NCBI GenBank assembly: GCA_946886855.1
Contig: CAMPJJ010000030.1
Span: forward strand, 1-51,653
Direction: 5' to 3'
DNA: 51,653 nucleotides
Origin: an uncultured Roseateles sp.
GTDB taxonomy: Bacteria > Pseudomonadota > Gammaproteobacteria > Burkholderiales > Burkholderiaceae
Shown: positions 17,846 through 28,400 of the stretch, piece after piece
How positions within the stretch are numbered: the first letter of the stretch is position 1
Layout of the letters: every line of letters begins with the position of its first letter
The notes under the pieces: generated by a model
Told to the model about the DNA's origin: nothing
Seen by the model: the letters and a program-made list of their open reading frames with translations, nothing else
Databases searched by the model: none
Translations under genes and position numbers: made by a program

Positions 17846-19405
17846 TCAGGAAGCGGCGCGCGCGGTGCTGAAGAAACCGACGGCCTGCACCAGGCGCGAG
17901 CTGCTGTCGCGCAGCGAATCGGTCGAGCGGGTCAGCTCGTCCACCAGGGTGGTGTTCTGCTGCGTCGCGCGGTCCAGCTCGTTCATCGCGTTGTTCACGA
18001 CACCGACGCCGGCCGCCTGCTCCTGGGCCGAGTGCGAGATCTCCTCGATCAGCTGGCCCATGTTGTTGACCTCGTCGACGACCGAGCGGATCGTGGCGCC
18101 CGCGTTGTTGACCAGGGCGGTGCCGTTCTCGACCTTGACGGACGATTCCTGGATCAGCACCTTGATCTCCTTGGCGGCCTGCGCCGAGCGGGAAGCCAGC
18201 GCGCGCACTTCCGAGGCCACCACCGCGAAGCCCTTGCCGTGCTCGCCGGCACGGGCGGCTTCCACGGCGGCGTTCAGCGCCAGGATGTTGGTCTGGAAGG
18301 CGATGCCGTCGATGACGCCGATGATGTCGCCGATCTTGCGCGAGCTCGCGCTGATCTCTTCCATCGTCGACACGACCTGGCTCACCACGGTGCCGCCGGC
18401 CGAGGCCGACTGGCGCGCCTTGGTCGCGATGCTCGCGGCCTTGCGGGTCAGTTCGCTGGCGCCGTTCAGGTTGGAGGCGATCTGCTCGACCGACGCGGCG
18501 GTGTTCTGCAGGCTCTCGGCGGAACGCGCGGTGCGGTCCGACAGGTCCACGTTGCTGCCGGCAATCTCGTTGGAGTTCTGGGCCACCTCGCCGGCCGCCG
18601 AGCTGACGCTGGCGACGACGCCGGACAGCGCGGTCTGCATGTCGCGCATCGCGTGCAGCATCTGCGCCAGTTCGTCGGAGCCTTCGACCTCGATGTGCTG
18701 CGACAGGTCGCCGGAGCTGATCGCCTGCGCGGCGTCCTTGGCCTTGCGGGCCGGCACGATGATGGAACGGGCGATCGTCAGGCCGCCGACGCTGCCGATG
18801 ACCACGGCGATCAGCACCAGCACGCCGGTGATGAGGATCGACTGGTTGGCCAGCTTGGCGCCGCCTTCGGCGAGGTCGCGGCCGTTGGCGAACTGCAGGT
18901 CGACCAGGCTCTTCAGCGTGTCCTGGTAGTCCTTCTGCGCGGGACGCACGTCCTTGATCAGCGCTTCGCGCGCTTCGTCCGGGCTGCCGTCCTGCTGCAC
19001 CTTCAAAAACTTCGACACCGAGTCGACGAACTTGGCCTGGTTCTCGCGCACCTTGGCGGCGAGTTCCTTGTCCTTGGCGTCGGAGACCTTGCCTTCCAAC
19101 TCGGTCAGCTGCTTCTGGCCGTCCTCGAGCGCGGCGGCGATGTCGGCCTTCTGGCGCTTGATGGCGTTGGCCGTGTCCAGCAGCAGCAGGTCGCGCGAGG
19201 CGCGGGCGATGACGTTGACGTCGCTCTCCAGCGCGTTGGCCAGCGCGATCTTCACCAGGCTGGAGTTGGCCGTCGTGCTCAGGTCATGGGAGAGGCGGCT
19301 GGCGTTGTGGGCGCCGAAGGCGCCGATCACGACCAGCAGCAGGATCAGCAGCGCGTAGCTCAGCGTCAGGCGCTGGCCGATACGCAGGCGGGACAGAAAC
19401 GACAT
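17846..19405 (-). CDS. Methyl-accepting chemotaxis protein
   Basis: This 519-residue inner-membrane chemoreceptor has TM1 at about 12-32, a periplasmic four-helix-bundle-type ligand domain (about 33-188), TM2 at about 190-212, and a HAMP domain starting at [19 protein letters not shown] long cytoplasmic coiled coil follows, with the near-invariant hairpin tip [20 protein letters not shown] and then [19 protein letters not shown]. Residues rich in Gln/Glu/Ala flank the tip and are likely methylation sites. The ligand is unknown. It has no C-terminal NWETF-type CheR tether. I chose ATG 19405, with GAGGGA upstream, over an extension that precedes TM1 with no homology. Confidence 0.95.
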   Translation of the reverse strand: MSFLSRLRIGQRLTLSYALLILLLVVIGAFGAHNASRLSHDLSTTANSSLVKIALANALESDVNVIARASRDLLLLDTANAIKRQKADIAAALEDGQKQLTELEGKVSDAKDKELAAKVRENQAKFVDSVSKFLKVQQDGSPDEAREALIKDVRPAQKDYQDTLKSLVDLQFANGRDLAEGGAKLANQSILITGVLVLIAVVIGSVGGLTIARSIIVPARKAKDAAQAISSGDLSQHIEVEGSDELAQMLHAMRDMQTALSGVVASVSSAAGEVAQNSNEIAGSNVDLSDRTARSAESLQNTAASVEQIASNLNGASELTRKAASIATKARQSASAGGTVVSQVVSTMEEISASSRKIGDIIGVIDGIAFQTNILALNAAVEAARAGEHGKGFAVVASEVRALASRSAQAAKEIKVLIQESSVKVENGTALVNNAGATIRSVVDEVNNMGQLIEEISHSAQEQAAGVGVVNNAMNELDRATQQNTTLVDELTRSTDSLRDSSSRLVQAVGFFSTARAAS

Positions 19406-19866
19406 CGATTCCCTCGCAACGATTGAGTTGTTTGAATGACCGGCCCCGCAGCGGATCCGCGGGCGCTCGTGGCGCCAGCGGTGCGGTCCGACCATCGGCT
19501 TCGGCGCGATCATCGTTGCACTTGAATCGGGGATTGCAGGGCGGGATCAGGCCCCCGTGAATTCTGACGCGGCACTTGCAACTGAATGAAAGTGGTCCGC
19601 CGACCCCCCCGACGCGCACTTGGTAGAAGCCCTAAGGAGCCGCTCGGCGGGGTTTCACGATTCCTGCACATTCCTGCGCAAGACGGCCGCGCGGCCCCCG
19701 TACCCGGGCGGTAACCGGGCAGCAACCGGAACGGCCGTCGATCGGCAGGGGGTCAGGGCTTGCCGCGATGCGCTCGCGCAGCCGTTCCGCGAAGCGCCGG
19801 GCGCCCGGATCGACAGGCTGCCCGGGGTCTCGGGCACCAGATCCGTCGGGCGCTCAAGCGCATCCA
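19406..19866. other. 461-base intergenic region without a recognised gene
   Basis: This separates the chemoreceptor start from the yggS stop. I see no tRNA-like fold and no supported coding frame. Reading toward the receptor, TCAA-N16-GCCGAAGC (complement of about 19488-19515) loosely resembles a flagellar sigma-28 promoter, but the -10 element matches only its first half. Two nearby TTGCAAGTGC/TCAAGTGCAA motifs and a GATTCCTGCACATTCCTGC direct repeat (about 19657-19676) are the only other local structure. Confidence 0.4.
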
Positions 19867-20598
19867 TCACGCCGCCGGGGGAGAAGGCACCGAGGGCGGC
19901 TCCGGTCGCGCACGCGCGCCGAAGATCGCCGAACCGACGCGCACCATCGTGGCGCCTTCCAGGATCGCGGCGTCCATGTCGGCGCTCATGCCCATGCTGA
20001 GCGTGTCCAGGCCCAGCGCGAAGTCCCGGTTCAGCGCCGCCGACAGTTCAGCCAGCGCGCGGTGGGGGCGGCGCTGTTCCTCCAGCGTGGCGGCCGGCTC
20101 GGGGATCGCCATCAGGCCGCGCAGGCGCAGCGCCGGCAGGGCGGCGACGGCGCGGGCGACCTCGGCCACCTCCGCCGGCGCGAGGCCGCTCTTGCTGTCC
20201 TCGCCGCTGATGTTGACCTGCAGGCAGACGTTGAGCGGCGGCAGCCCCGCCGGGCGCTGTTCCGCCAGGCGCTGGGCGATCTTCAGGCGGTCCACGCTGT
20301 GCACCCAGTCGAAGCGCTCGGCCACGACGCGGGTCTTGTTGCTCTGCAGCGGGCCGATCAGGTGCCATTCGACCTGTCCGCGCAGATCGGCCAGGGCGTC
20401 GATCTTGTCGACGCCCTCCTGGACGTAGTTCTCGCCGAAGCGGCGCTCGCCCGCCTCGAACGCGCTTCTCACATCCGAGGCCGGGAAAGTCTTTGTTACC
20501 ACCAGCAGCGTGACGCTGTCGACAGACCGCGACGCCTGCTGGCAAGCCCTCTCAATGCGGCCATGGAGCTGTTGTATGTTCTCGGAGATCGTCGCCAT
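19867..20598 (-). CDS. yggS: Pyridoxal phosphate homeostasis protein YggS/PROSC
   Basis: This 243-residue single-domain TIM-barrel protein binds PLP through Lys36 in LLVVTKTFP. Other family marks are FGENYVQEG, WHLIGPLQSNK, VNISGEDSKSG, and the phosphate-binding end MGMSADMDAAILEGATMVRVGSAIFG. It buffers free PLP and affects amino-acid metabolism. It has no known catalytic activity. It is divergent from pilT with only 25 bases between starts, an arrangement common in beta- and gammaproteobacteria, so the two promoters must overlap the facing genes. Confidence 0.95.
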   Translation of the reverse strand: MATISENIQQLHGRIERACQQASRSVDSVTLLVVTKTFPASDVRSAFEAGERRFGENYVQEGVDKIDALADLRGQVEWHLIGPLQSNKTRVVAERFDWVHSVDRLKIAQRLAEQRPAGLPPLNVCLQVNISGEDSKSGLAPAEVAEVARAVAALPALRLRGLMAIPEPAATLEEQRRPHRALAELSAALNRDFALGLDTLSMGMSADMDAAILEGATMVRVGSAIFGARARPEPPSVPSPPAA

Positions 20599-20623
20599 AA
20601 TCGCCCACGCTTTTCCTCATCCC

Positions 20624-21667
20624 ATGGACATCACCCAACTGCTGGCATTCTCGGTCAAGAACAAGGCCTCCGACCTTCACTTGTCCGCCGGGCTGCCCCC
20701 CATGATCCGCGTCCATGGCGACGTGCGCCGCATCAACGTCGAAGCCCTCGAGCACCGCCAGGTGCACGACATGGTCTACGACATCATGAGCGACGCCCAG
20801 CGCAAGTCCTACGAGGAAACGCTGGAAGTCGACTTCTCCTTCGAGATCCAGGGCCTGGCGCGCTTCCGCGTCAACGCGTTCAACCACAACCGCGGCGCCG
20901 GGGCGGTGTTCCGGACCATTCCGAGCAAGATCCTGACGCTGGAGCAGCTGAACTGCCCCAAGGTGTTCACCGAGCTCGCGATGAAGCCACGCGGCATGGT
21001 GCTGGTGACCGGCCCGACCGGCTCGGGCAAGAGCACGACGCTGGCCGCGATGGTCAACCACCTCAACGAGAACGAGTACGGCCACATCCTGACCGTCGAG
21101 GATCCGATCGAGTTCGTCCACGAATCCAAGAAGTGCCTGGTCAACCAGCGCGAGGTGGGTCCACAGACGATGAGCTTCTCCAACGCGTTGCGCTCGGCGC
21201 TGCGCGAAGACCCGGACTGCATCCTGGTCGGTGAAATGCGGGACCTGGAAACCATCCGCCTGGCGCTGACCGCCGCGGAAACGGGCCATCTGGTCTTCGG
21301 CACGCTGCACACCTCGTCGGCCGCCAAGACGGTGGACCGGATCGTCGACGTGTTCCCGGCCGCGGAGAAGGACATGGTCCGCGCCATGCTGTCGGAATCG
21401 CTGCAGGCGGTGATCTCGCAGACGCTGTGCAAGACCAAGGACGGCAACGGCCGGGTCGCTGCGCACGAGATCATGCTGGGCACCTCGGCCATCCGGAACC
21501 TGATCCGGGAGAACAAGGTCGCGCAGATGTATTCGTCGATCCAGACCGGCAACAACCTGGGCATGCAGACGCTGGACCAGAACCTCACCGACCTGGTCCG
21601 CCGCAACATCATCTCGCCGGCCGAGGCGCGCGCCAAGGCCAAGATGCCCGAGAACTTCCCCGGCTGA
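20624..21667 (+). CDS. pilT: Type IV pilus retraction ATPase PilT
   Basis: This 347-residue hexameric secretion-ATPase-family motor powers pilus retraction for twitching motility. Walker A is GPTGSGKST (130-138). The Asp box holds ILTVEDPIEFVH, Walker B holds CILVGEMRDLETI, and the His box holds GHLVFGTLHTSSA. The AIRNLIRENKVAQ region near the C-terminus is the PilT retraction motif. ATG 20624 gives the standard MDITQLLAFSVKNKASDLHL start. pilU follows after 85 bases. Confidence 0.97.
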   Translation: MDITQLLAFSVKNKASDLHLSAGLPPMIRVHGDVRRINVEALEHRQVHDMVYDIMSDAQRKSYEETLEVDFSFEIQGLARFRVNAFNHNRGAGAVFRTIPSKILTLEQLNCPKVFTELAMKPRGMVLVTGPTGSGKSTTLAAMVNHLNENEYGHILTVEDPIEFVHESKKCLVNQREVGPQTMSFSNALRSALREDPDCILVGEMRDLETIRLALTAAETGHLVFGTLHTSSAAKTVDRIVDVFPAAEKDMVRAMLSESLQAVISQTLCKTKDGNGRVAAHEIMLGTSAIRNLIRENKVAQMYSSIQTGNNLGMQTLDQNLTDLVRRNIISPAEARAKAKMPENFPG

Positions 21668-21752
21668 GCGGACCGGCCCCACCACAACGACAGATCGATC
21701 GGGAGCGGGCGGGTGACCGCCGCGCCCCCGGCACACAGGACAGGACGCCGCC

Positions 21753-22889
21753 ATGGAACGCGATCAGGCCACCAAGTTCATCAACGACCTGCTTCGCCTC
21801 ATGGTGTCGCGCAAGGGCTCCGACCTCTTCCTGACGGCGGAGTTCCCGCCGGCGGTGAAGGTCGACGGCAAGGTGACCAAGGTGTCGCCGCAGCCGCTGA
21901 CCGGCCAGCACACGCTGCAGCTGGCGCGGGCCATCATGAACGACAAGCAGGCGGCCGATTTCGAGCGCACCAAGGAGTGCAACTTCGCGATCTCGCCGCA
22001 GGGCATCGGACGGTTCCGGGTCAACGCCTACATCCAGCAGGGCCACGTGGCGCTGGTGCTGCGGACCATCCCGCAGACCCTGCCGACCGTCGAATCGCTG
22101 GAGTTGCCGCACATCCTCAAGGACGTGGTGCAGACCAAGCGCGGCCTGGTGATCCTGGTGGGCGCGACCGGTTCGGGCAAGAGCACCTCGCTGGCGGCGA
22201 TGGTGGACCACCGCAACCAGACGACCTACGGCCACATCATCACGATCGAGGACCCGGTCGAGTTCGTGCACCCGCACAAGAACTGCATCGTCAGCCAGCG
22301 CGAGGTCGGTCTCGACACCGAAGGCTGGGAGCAGGCGCTGAAGAACACGCTGCGCCAGGCGCCGGACGTGATCCTGATGGGCGAGATCCGCGACCGCGAG
22401 ACGATGGAGCACGCGGTGGCCTTCGCCGAGACCGGTCACCTGTGCATGGCCACGCTGCATGCCAACAGCGCCAACCAGGCGCTGGACCGGATCATCAACT
22501 TCTTCCCGGAAGAGCGGCGCGCCCAGCTCCTGATGGACCTGTCGCTGAACCTGAAGGCGCTGGTGTCGCAGCGGCTGCTGCCGCGCCAGGAGGGCAAGGG
22601 CCGCATCGCCGCGGTCGAGATCCTGCTGAACACCCCGCTGATCAGCGACCTGATCTTCAAGGGCGAGGTGGGCGAGATCAAGGAGATCATGAAGCGCTCG
22701 CGCGAACTCGGCATGCAGACCTTCGACCAGGCCCTGTTCGATCTCTACGAGTTGGGCAAGGTGACCTACGAGGACGCGCTGCGCAACGCCGACTCGGTGA
22801 ACGACCTGCGCCTGCAGATCAAGCTCAACAGCGAGCGCGCGCGCAGCGGTGATCTGTCGTCGGGCACGGAGCATCTGACCATCGTTTGA
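21753..22889 (+). CDS. pilU: Type IV pilus accessory retraction ATPase PilU
   Basis: This 378-residue PilT paralogue has Walker A GATGSGKST (137-145), Asp box HIITIEDPVEFVH, Walker B VILMGEIRDRETM and His box GHLCMATLHANSA. The last distinguishes it from PilT (GHLVFGTLH). The C-terminal extension ending SGTEHLTIV is typical of PilU. It supports PilT-dependent retraction under load. It is co-oriented with pilT and probably co-transcribed. Confidence 0.96.
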   Translation: MERDQATKFINDLLRLMVSRKGSDLFLTAEFPPAVKVDGKVTKVSPQPLTGQHTLQLARAIMNDKQAADFERTKECNFAISPQGIGRFRVNAYIQQGHVALVLRTIPQTLPTVESLELPHILKDVVQTKRGLVILVGATGSGKSTSLAAMVDHRNQTTYGHIITIEDPVEFVHPHKNCIVSQREVGLDTEGWEQALKNTLRQAPDVILMGEIRDRETMEHAVAFAETGHLCMATLHANSANQALDRIINFFPEERRAQLLMDLSLNLKALVSQRLLPRQEGKGRIAAVEILLNTPLISDLIFKGEVGEIKEIMKRSRELGMQTFDQALFDLYELGKVTYEDALRNADSVNDLRLQIKLNSERARSGDLSSGTEHLTIV

Positions 22890-22981
22890 GGGCGGCTCCG
22901 AGGCGACGCGGGGCGCACAAGGCCAACCTGCGGAAGGGCCACAATCGTCGGGTTCTTAATCACCCCACGACAGGTCCTTCC

Positions 22982-23884
22982 ATGAGCAGCATCGGCCAGC
23001 GTTCCTACGAATCGACTCCGTCCCTCCGCGTGTCCTTCCTGGGGCTCGGCGTGATGGGCTTCCCGATGGCCGGCCATCTGGCCAAGGCCGGCCAGCAGGT
23101 CACGGTCTACAACCGGTCGCCCGCGAAGGCGCAAGCCTGGACTGCGGAGTTCGGCGGCCAATCCGCCGCAACGCCGCGTGAAGCGGCCCAGGACGCGGAC
23201 ATCGTCTTCTGCTGCGTCGGCAACGATGCCGACCTGCGCTCGGTCGTGCTGGGCGCCGACGGCGCCTTCGCCGGCATGAAGCCGGGCGCGGTCTTCGTCG
23301 ACCACACGACCGCCTCGGCGGAAGTCGCCCGCGAACTCGCTGCCGAAGCACAGAAGCTCGGCCTGCACTTCATCGACGCGCCCGTTTCCGGCGGCCAGGC
23401 CGGCGCGGTCAACGGCGCGCTGACGGTCATGTGCGGCGGCGAGGAAGCCATCTTCGACAAGGTCCGTCCCTACGCCATCCACTTCGCGAAGGCGGTCACC
23501 CGCGTGGGCGATGCCGGCGCCGGGCAGCTCGCGAAGATGGTCAACCAGATCTGCATCGCCGGCATCGTCCAGGGACTGTCGGAAGCCATCGCCTTCGGGC
23601 AGAAGAGCGGCCTGCCCATGCCGTTGGTGCTCGACGTCATCGGCAAAGGCGCGGCGCAGAGCTGGCAGATGGACAACCGCGGCAAGACCATGGTCGAGGA
23701 CAAGTTCGACTTCGGCTTCGCCGTCGACTGGATGCGCAAGGACCTCGGGCTGGTGCTGGACGAAGCCCGCCGCAATGGGGCCCGGCTGCCGCTGACGGCG
23801 CTGGTCGACCAGTTCTATGCGGATGTGCAGGAAATGGGCGGGAACCGCTTCGACACGTCGAGCTTGATCAAGCGCCTGCGCTGA
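22982..23884 (+). CDS. NAD(P)-dependent beta-hydroxyacid dehydrogenase (3-hydroxyisobutyrate dehydrogenase/tartronate semialdehyde reductase family)
   Basis: This 300-residue protein has the Rossmann motif FLGLGVMGFPMAGHL (about 19-33), substrate loop DAPVSGGQAGA (132-142) and catalytic Lys185 in GQLAKMVNQ. These mark the family that interconverts beta-hydroxyacids and semialdehydes. The exact substrate (3-hydroxyisobutyrate, glycerate or succinic semialdehyde) cannot be read from sequence. ATG 22982 follows the AGGTCC-containing spacer; an earlier start lacks homology. It is 92 bases from pilU, so it may be a separate unit. Confidence 0.9.
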   Translation: MSSIGQRSYESTPSLRVSFLGLGVMGFPMAGHLAKAGQQVTVYNRSPAKAQAWTAEFGGQSAATPREAAQDADIVFCCVGNDADLRSVVLGADGAFAGMKPGAVFVDHTTASAEVARELAAEAQKLGLHFIDAPVSGGQAGAVNGALTVMCGGEEAIFDKVRPYAIHFAKAVTRVGDAGAGQLAKMVNQICIAGIVQGLSEAIAFGQKSGLPMPLVLDVIGKGAAQSWQMDNRGKTMVEDKFDFGFAVDWMRKDLGLVLDEARRNGARLPLTALVDQFYADVQEMGGNRFDTSSLIKRLR

Positions 23885-23928
23885 GAGGGCGCCAGAGGCG
23901 CCGTCGCTGCGAGCAGAGCCAGTCGGAC

Positions 23929-23972
23929 TCCCTCCCCCTCTCCCGCACCGCGGGAGCGGGTGGGGGTGAGGG
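23929..23972. repeat. REP-like extragenic palindrome
   Basis: CTCCCGC (23940-23946) pairs with GCGGGAG (23950-23956) over a 3-base loop. The flanks CCCTCCCC and GGGGGTGAGGG extend it imperfectly. The wording CCCTCTCCCGC..GCGGGAG..GGGTGAGGG is widespread as an extragenic repeat in high-GC proteobacteria. It lies between the dehydrogenase stop and the efflux terminator. Confidence 0.55.
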
Positions 23973-23988
23973 CCAGCGGCCGCCGCAT

Positions 23989-24036
23989 TCAAAAAAAACG
24001 GCGCCGGCCGCTTGCGCGGTCGGCGCCGTTGTCTTT
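23989..24036. terminator. Bidirectional Rho-independent terminator
   Basis: A 15-bp stem with one G-T wobble (arms 23997-24011 and 24016-24030) surrounds a 4-base TTGC loop. On the minus strand it is followed by a run of eight T (AAAAAAAA at 23991-23998), on the plus strand by GTCTTT. It ends the efflux operon (stop at 24066) on the minus strand and backs up termination of the dehydrogenase gene. Confidence 0.85.
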
Positions 24037-24065
24037 GGCGCTTCGAATGACTGATCGGCAGGCGA

Positions 24066-25484
24066 TCAGCCGCCGGACTGACGCGGCGCGTCCACGCCCC
24101 CGCCCAGCACCTTGTAGAGCTGTACCTGGTTCTGCAGTTGCGCAAGTCGCACCTGGAGCGCCGCCTGCTGCGCGGCGAAGGTCGCGCGTTGCGCATCCAG
24201 CAGATCCAGGCTCGAGGCCGCGCCGTTGCGGAAGCTCAGGTCGACCAGCTCCAGCCGCGTCGCCTCCGCGGCCGCCTGCGCATCCTGCGCGCGCAGCTGC
24301 TCGTCGAGCGTGGCGCGTCCGGCCAGGGCGTCGGCCACTTCCTTGAAGGCCGTCTGCACGACCTTCTCGTACTGGGCGACCGCGATCTCGCGGTTGGCCT
24401 TGGCCGCGTCGACGTTGTTGCGCACGCGGCCCGCGTCGAAGATCGGCATCAGCGCCGAACCCGCGATGCTCCACGCGCTCTGGCTGAACAGGTCGCGCAG
24501 CGCGCTGCTCGCCGTGCCCACGCTGCTCGTCAGCGTGATGCTCGGGAAGTAGGCCGCCCGCGCGACGCCGATGTTGGCCTCCGCCGCCACCAGCTGCTGC
24601 TCGGCCTGGACCACGTCGGGCCGGCCCACCAGCACCTGCGACGGCATGCCCGCCAACAGCGCGCCCATGGTCTGGTCGCTGAGCGGCCGGGACTGCGGCA
24701 GCGATTCCGGCACGCCCTGCCCCACCAGCAGCGTCAAGGTGTTCAGATCCTGCGCCCGGGTGCGCTCGGCCTGCGCCAGCGTCGCGCGCGCCGCCTCGTA
24801 CGAGGACTTCGCGGTGCTCAGGTCCAGGTTGGACGCGGCACCGTTGTCGAACTTCAGCTGCATCAGCTTCAGGCTGTCCTCGCGCGTCGACAGCGTCTGG
24901 CGCGTCAGCGCCAGCAGCTCCTCGTCGGCCTGGACCGCCAGATAGGCCGACGCGACGCCGGCCACCAGGCTGATCTGCGCCGAGCGCGCCGCCTCGCCCG
25001 TGGCCAGATACTGCGCGAAGGACGCGGCGCTCTGGTTCTTCACGCGGCTGAACAGGTCGAGCTCGTACGAGGTGATCTGCAGCCCCGCCTGGTAGGCGTT
25101 GACGATGCGGCTGTCGCCGTTCGCCGTGGTCTGCGGTCCGCGCGAGGCCGAGAAGCCGGCGTTGACCGTCGGCCAGCGGCTCGCCGCCGTGACGTTGGCC
25201 TGCGCCCGCGCCACGTCGACATTCAGCAGCGCGATGCGCAGGTCGCGGTTGTTCTTCAGCGCGAGGTCGATCAGCTGCTTGAGCCGCTCATCGCGGAAGA
25301 ACTGCTGCCATTGCAGCTCGGTCGCCGCCTTGGCATCAGCCGCCTCGGCGCCCGGGCCTTGCGGCCACTGCGGCGCCACCGGCGCGTCCGGACGCCGGTG
25401 GTCCGGCGCGAGGTTCACGCAGCCGGTCAGCAGCGCCACGGTCGCGGCCGCGGCGGCCATCATCGAAAGTTTGCTCTTCATCAT
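24066..25484 (-). CDS. Outer-membrane lipoprotein channel of RND efflux system (OprM/NodT family)
   Basis: This 472-residue protein has a lipoprotein signal ending LLTGC (Cys22), then CVNLAPDHRRPDAPVAPQW, the typical start of OprM-type factors. Two repeated OEP domains contain RDLRIALLNVDVARAQ and NIGVARAAYFPSITLTSSVG. It forms the exit duct that docks with the adaptor and pump encoded just upstream. Its start is 3 bases beyond the stop of the pump gene, so translation is likely coupled. A strong terminator lies downstream. Confidence 0.94.
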   Translation of the reverse strand: MMKSKLSMMAAAAATVALLTGCVNLAPDHRRPDAPVAPQWPQGPGAEAADAKAATELQWQQFFRDERLKQLIDLALKNNRDLRIALLNVDVARAQANVTAASRWPTVNAGFSASRGPQTTANGDSRIVNAYQAGLQITSYELDLFSRVKNQSAASFAQYLATGEAARSAQISLVAGVASAYLAVQADEELLALTRQTLSTREDSLKLMQLKFDNGAASNLDLSTAKSSYEAARATLAQAERTRAQDLNTLTLLVGQGVPESLPQSRPLSDQTMGALLAGMPSQVLVGRPDVVQAEQQLVAAEANIGVARAAYFPSITLTSSVGTASSALRDLFSQSAWSIAGSALMPIFDAGRVRNNVDAAKANREIAVAQYEKVVQTAFKEVADALAGRATLDEQLRAQDAQAAAEATRLELVDLSFRNGAASSLDLLDAQRATFAAQQAALQVRLAQLQNQVQLYKVLGGGVDAPRQSGG

Positions 25485-25486
25485 GC

Positions 25487-28400
25487 TCAGACTCCGTCCG
25501 CGTTCTTGGCGGCCGTGATGGCCTTGGTCGGATCGGGACCGTCCAGTTCGTGGGCGTACAGCTTGTGCTGGCGGTCGCTGCCCTTGAAGAAGCGGCGCAC
25601 CACCAGGAAGAACACCGGCACGAAGATCACCGCCAGCAGGGTCGCGGTGACCATGCCCGACAGCACGCCGGTGCCGATGGCGCGCTGGCTCGCCGAGCCC
25701 GCGCCGCTCGCGAAGAACAGCGGCGTCACGCCCAGGATGAAGGCCAGCGAGGTCATGATGATCGGGCGGAAGCGCAGGTGCGCCGCCTCCAGGATCGCTT
25801 CGACCAGGCCCTTGCCCTGCGCCTGCAGGTCCTTGGCGAACTCGATGATCAGGATCGCGTTCTTCGCCGACAGGCCGATGATGGTGATCAGGCCGACCTT
25901 GAAGTACACGTCGTTGGGCATGCCGCGCAAGGTCGCCCCCGCCAGCGCACCCAGCAGGCCCAGCGGCACCACCAGCATCACCGACATCGGGATGGACCAG
26001 CTCTCGTACAGCGCGGCCAGGCAGAGGAAGACCGCCAGCAGCGAGAACGCCAGCAGGATGCCCGCCTGCGAGCCCGACAGCTGCTCTTCACGCGACAGGC
26101 CCGTCCACTCGAAGCCGATGCCGGCCGGGAGCTGCGAGACCATGTTCTCCAGTTCCTTCATCGCCTGGCCCGAGGACACGCCCGGCGCGGGATCGCCCGC
26201 CAGACGCATCGCCGGATAACCGTTGTAGCGCGTGGCCTGCATCTGCCCGGTGATCCACTTGCTGGACGCGAAGGCCGAGACCGGCACGTTGGCGCCCGCC
26301 GCGTTCGTCACATTCAGCTTGAGCACGTCTTCCGGCGTCGAGCGGCGCGCCGCGTCGGCCTGCACCACGACGCGCTGCATGCGGCCGGTGCTCGGGAAGT
26401 CGTTCACGTAGGCCGAGCCGAGCTGCGTGCCCAGCACGCGCGCGATGGTGTCGAAGCCGACGCCCAGCGCCTGCGCCTTGGCACGGTCGATGTCGATCTG
26501 CAGTTGCGGCGCGTCTTCCAGACCGTCCGGGCGCATGCCGGTGATCAGCTTGCTCTTGGACGCCATGCCCATCAGCTGGTTGCGCGCGTTCAGCAGCGCC
26601 TCGTGGCCGAGGCCGGCGCGGTCCTGCAGACGCAGCGCGAAGCCGGTGGCGTTGCCCAGTTCCTGGATCGGCGGCGGCGAGAGCGGGAAGATGAACGCGT
26701 CACGCACGCCCCCCATCATCGCGCCCATCACGCGGCCGGCCACCGCCTGCGCGCTGTGGTCCTTGCCCTTGCGCTCGTCCCACGGCTTGAGCGGCACGAA
26801 CACCAGCGCGGCGTTCTGGCCCTGGCCGGAGAAGGAGAAACCGATCACGCCGATGGTGTCGGCGACTTCGGGCTGCTTGTGGAGGAACTGCTCCAGCGTG
26901 GCCACGGCGGCTTCGGTCCGGTTGGACGTCGCGCCCGGCGGCAGCTGCACGTTGACGATCAGGTAGCCCTGGTCCTCGTTGGGGAGGAAGGACGTCGGCA
27001 TGCGGACGTACAGCCAGCCGACGACCGCGACCACGGCGACGAAGGCGACCATCATCGGCCCGGCGCGCTTGAGCAGCTTGGCGACCCAGCCCTCGTAGCC
27101 CTTGGCGGTGCGCGAGAAGCCGCGGTTGAACCAGCCGAAGAAGCCGCGCTTCTCGTGGTGGTGCCCGGCGTCGACCGGCTTGAGCAGCGTCGCGCACAGC
27201 GCCGGCGTCAGCGACAGCGCCATCAGCGCCGACAGCGCCATGGAAGCCACCATCGCCAGCGAGAACTGGCGGTAGATGTTGCCCACCGAGCCGGCGAAGA
27301 AGGCCATCGGGATGAACACCGCGATCAGCACCGTGGTGATGCCGATGATGGCGCCCGAGATCTGGCTCATCGCCTTCTTGGTCGCCTCACGGGGGCTGAG
27401 GCCCTCCTCGCTCATGATGCGCTCGACGTTCTCGACGACCACGATGGCATCGTCCACCAGGATGCCGATCGCCAGCACCATGCCGAACAGCGTCAGCACG
27501 TTGATCGAGAAGCCCAGCGTCAGCATCACCCCGAAGGTGCCCAGCAGCGCCACCGGCACCACCAGCGTCGGGATCAGCGTGTAGCGCCAGTCCTGCAGGA
27601 ACAGGAACATCACCAGGAACACCAGCACGATCGCCTCGATCAGCGTCTCCACCACCTGGGAGATGGAGATCTGCACGAACTTGGACGAGTCGTACGGGAC
27701 CTTGTATTCGACGCCGGCGGGGAAGTACTTCTTCAGCTCTTCCATGCGCGCCTTGACCGCCTTGGCGGTGCCCAGCGCGTTGCCGGACGGCGACAGCTGC
27801 ACGCCCACGCCGGTGGACGGCTGGCCGTTCAGTCGCGCGTAGGTGCTGTAGCTCTGGCCGCCCATCTCGATGCGCGCGACGTCCTTGAGCTTCACGGTGG
27901 AGCCGTCGGTGTTGGCGCGCAGCACGATGTTGCCGAACTGCTCCTTGTTCTCCAGCTGGCCCTTGACCACGATGGTCGCGGACATGGTCTGGCTGCTCGT
28001 GTTCGGCCGGTCGCCCAGCACGCCGGCCGGCACCAGCGCGTTCTGCGCGGTGATGGCGGCGTTGACCTCGGCGGGGCTGAGCTTGAACGACTCCATCTTG
28101 GCCGGATCCAGCCAGATGCGCATCGCCTGCTCGGTACCGAACAGCTGTGCCTGGCCGACCCCGGCGATCCGCTGGATCTCGGGCACGACGTTGCGGGCGG
28201 CGTAGTCGCCCAGCGCGATCGGGTCCATCGAGCCGTCCTTGGACGACAGCGTCACGAACAGCAGGAAGTTGGAACGCGCCTTGTCGACGCGCACGCCCTG
28301 CTGCGTCACCGCGGCGGGCAGCCGGGGGGTCGCGCGCGACAGGCGGTTCTGGACTTCCACCTGCGCCAGGTCGATGTTGGTGCCCGACTCGAAGGTCACC

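Noticed and set aside
19406..19866. A sigma-28 promoter for the chemoreceptor
   Set aside because: Only the first half of the -10 element and a partial -35 match, and spacing is one base off, so it is not listed as a separate promoter.
19655..19870. Small open frame downstream of yggS on the minus strand
   Set aside because: It has no ribosome site, Arg/Ala/Pro-rich composition and no recognisable pattern. It is probably random in GC-rich DNA.
23929..24036. Hairpin cluster between the dehydrogenase and efflux genes as a small RNA
   Set aside because: The right half is a standard terminator with a T8 run for the efflux operon, and the left half matches a common extragenic repeat. No promoter is visible.
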